Source: an uncultured Actinomycetes bacterium
GTDB lineage: Bacteria > Actinomycetota > Actinomycetes > Nanopelagicales > Nanopelagicaceae
Reading direction: 5' to 3'
Length of the DNA stretch: 8,122 bases
Assembly (NCBI GenBank): GCA_903839585.1
Contig: CAIMCU010000127.1
Coordinates: 1-8,122, forward strand
This document shows, piece after piece, positions 7,739-8,122 of the stretch. How positions within the stretch are numbered: position 1 is the stretch's first letter; each line of letters begins with the position of its first letter. A program made the position numbers and the translations under genes. Below the pieces are notes generated by a model that ran no database searches, was not told the DNA's origin, and worked only from the letters and a program-made list of their open reading frames with translations.

Positions 7739-8122
7739 TTATGCCACACCCCCTAATGATGGAGCTTTAGAAAGTATTGGTGCGCCCCACTTTGAAAGTA
7801 AGGAGGCTTCAAGGGCTGCACCTGCTAGATAGAGACGTTGATCCTGCATGGCTGGCGCCATGATTTGGAAACCAACTGGCAAGCCATCCTCATCGGCTAG
7901 TCCGGCAGGCAGTGACATTCCGCAGATACCTGCAAGGTTTACTGGAATTGTTGCAACATCTGCCAAGTACATCGCCATCGGATCATCAACCTTTTCGCCG
8001 ATCTTAAACGCTGTAGTTGGAGCTGTAGGTGATACGAGAACATCAGCCTGAGAGAAAGCCTTTGCATAATCTTGAAGAATTAAGGTGCGAATCTTCTGAG
8101 CGCTGCCGTAATACGCATCGTA
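7739..8122 (-). CDS. gatA: Asp-tRNA(Asn)/Glu-tRNA(Gln) amidotransferase subunit A, C-terminal 127 residues (5' part outside the window)
   Basis: Glutaminase subunit of GatCAB, amidase-signature family. The frame is open through the right edge and reads [19 protein letters not shown], then [44 protein letters not shown] and [11 protein letters not shown], all hallmarks of the GatA C-terminal third. The Ser-cisSer-Lys catalytic triad is in the missing N-terminal part, so catalytic integrity cannot be judged. An internal ATG at 7978 is Met within this frame, not the start, because homologous sequence continues upstream of it without a stop. The C-terminus ends [15 protein letters not shown] with TAA at 7741-7739, immediately followed by the gatB ATG. 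Confidence 0.95.
   Translation of the reverse strand, partial: YDAYYGSAQKIRTLILQDYAKAFSQADVLVSPTAPTTAFKIGEKVDDPMAMYLADVATIPVNLAGICGMSLPAGLADEDGLPVGFQIMAPAMQDQRLYLAGAALEASLLSKWGAPILSKAPSLGGVA

Noticed and set aside
7739..7978. Apparent complete 79-aa small protein starting at ATG 7978
   Set aside because: The frame continues upstream to the window edge with GatA-like sequence ([23 protein letters not shown]), so this is the tail of a truncated gatA and not a separate gene.

Overview
The window reads as ordinary core chromosome from a free-living, fairly low-GC (by eye mid-to-high 40s %) member of the Actinomycetota. Protein style (IlvB, IlvN and GatA/GatB resemble actinobacterial homologues), promoters that place the start codon about 6-7 nt after a -10 box, and the ilvD / ilvB-ilvN-ilvC / gatA-gatB neighbourhood all fit. 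The modest GC suggests a streamlined freshwater lineage such as the Nanopelagicales (acI), but that placement is inference. No mobile element, CRISPR array, tRNA or rRNA was seen.

Layout, left to right. Positions 1-2786 (minus strand) hold ilvB, ilvN and the 5' part of ilvC, transcribed in that order, with a one-base ilvB/ilvN overlap and a 43-nt ilvN-ilvC gap. Positions 2787-2999 hold the ilvB control region: a likely sigma-70-type promoter, a 12-codon leader peptide MQSNSTLVVVIS with a Leu-Val-Val-Val-Ile run, a strong hairpin starting at its stop codon, and an intrinsic terminator. Together these look like a translation-coupled branched-chain amino acid attenuator. Positions 3000-4673 (minus) are ilvD, with its own probably leaderless promoter. 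Positions 4674-4753 are a short divergent intergenic region containing a 13-bp perfect inverted repeat. Positions 4754-6217 (plus) encode a 14-helix MFS drug/solute exporter of the DHA2 type. It converges on gatB (6230-7738, minus), which is fused head-to-tail at the stop/start junction to gatA (7739-8122, minus, only the C-terminal 127 residues in the window).

Functionally, IlvB/IlvN (acetohydroxyacid synthase), IlvC (ketol-acid reductoisomerase) and IlvD (dihydroxyacid dehydratase) are three consecutive steps of the common isoleucine/valine (and leucine precursor) pathway. GatA and GatB are two subunits of the GatCAB amidotransferase that makes Gln-tRNA(Gln) and/or Asn-tRNA(Asn). The MFS gene is the only accessory-looking gene. 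The most informative non-coding element is the ilvB leader: its terminator and BCAA-codon peptide are clear, but a classical antiterminator pairing is not obvious, so the switching mechanism deserves a closer look.
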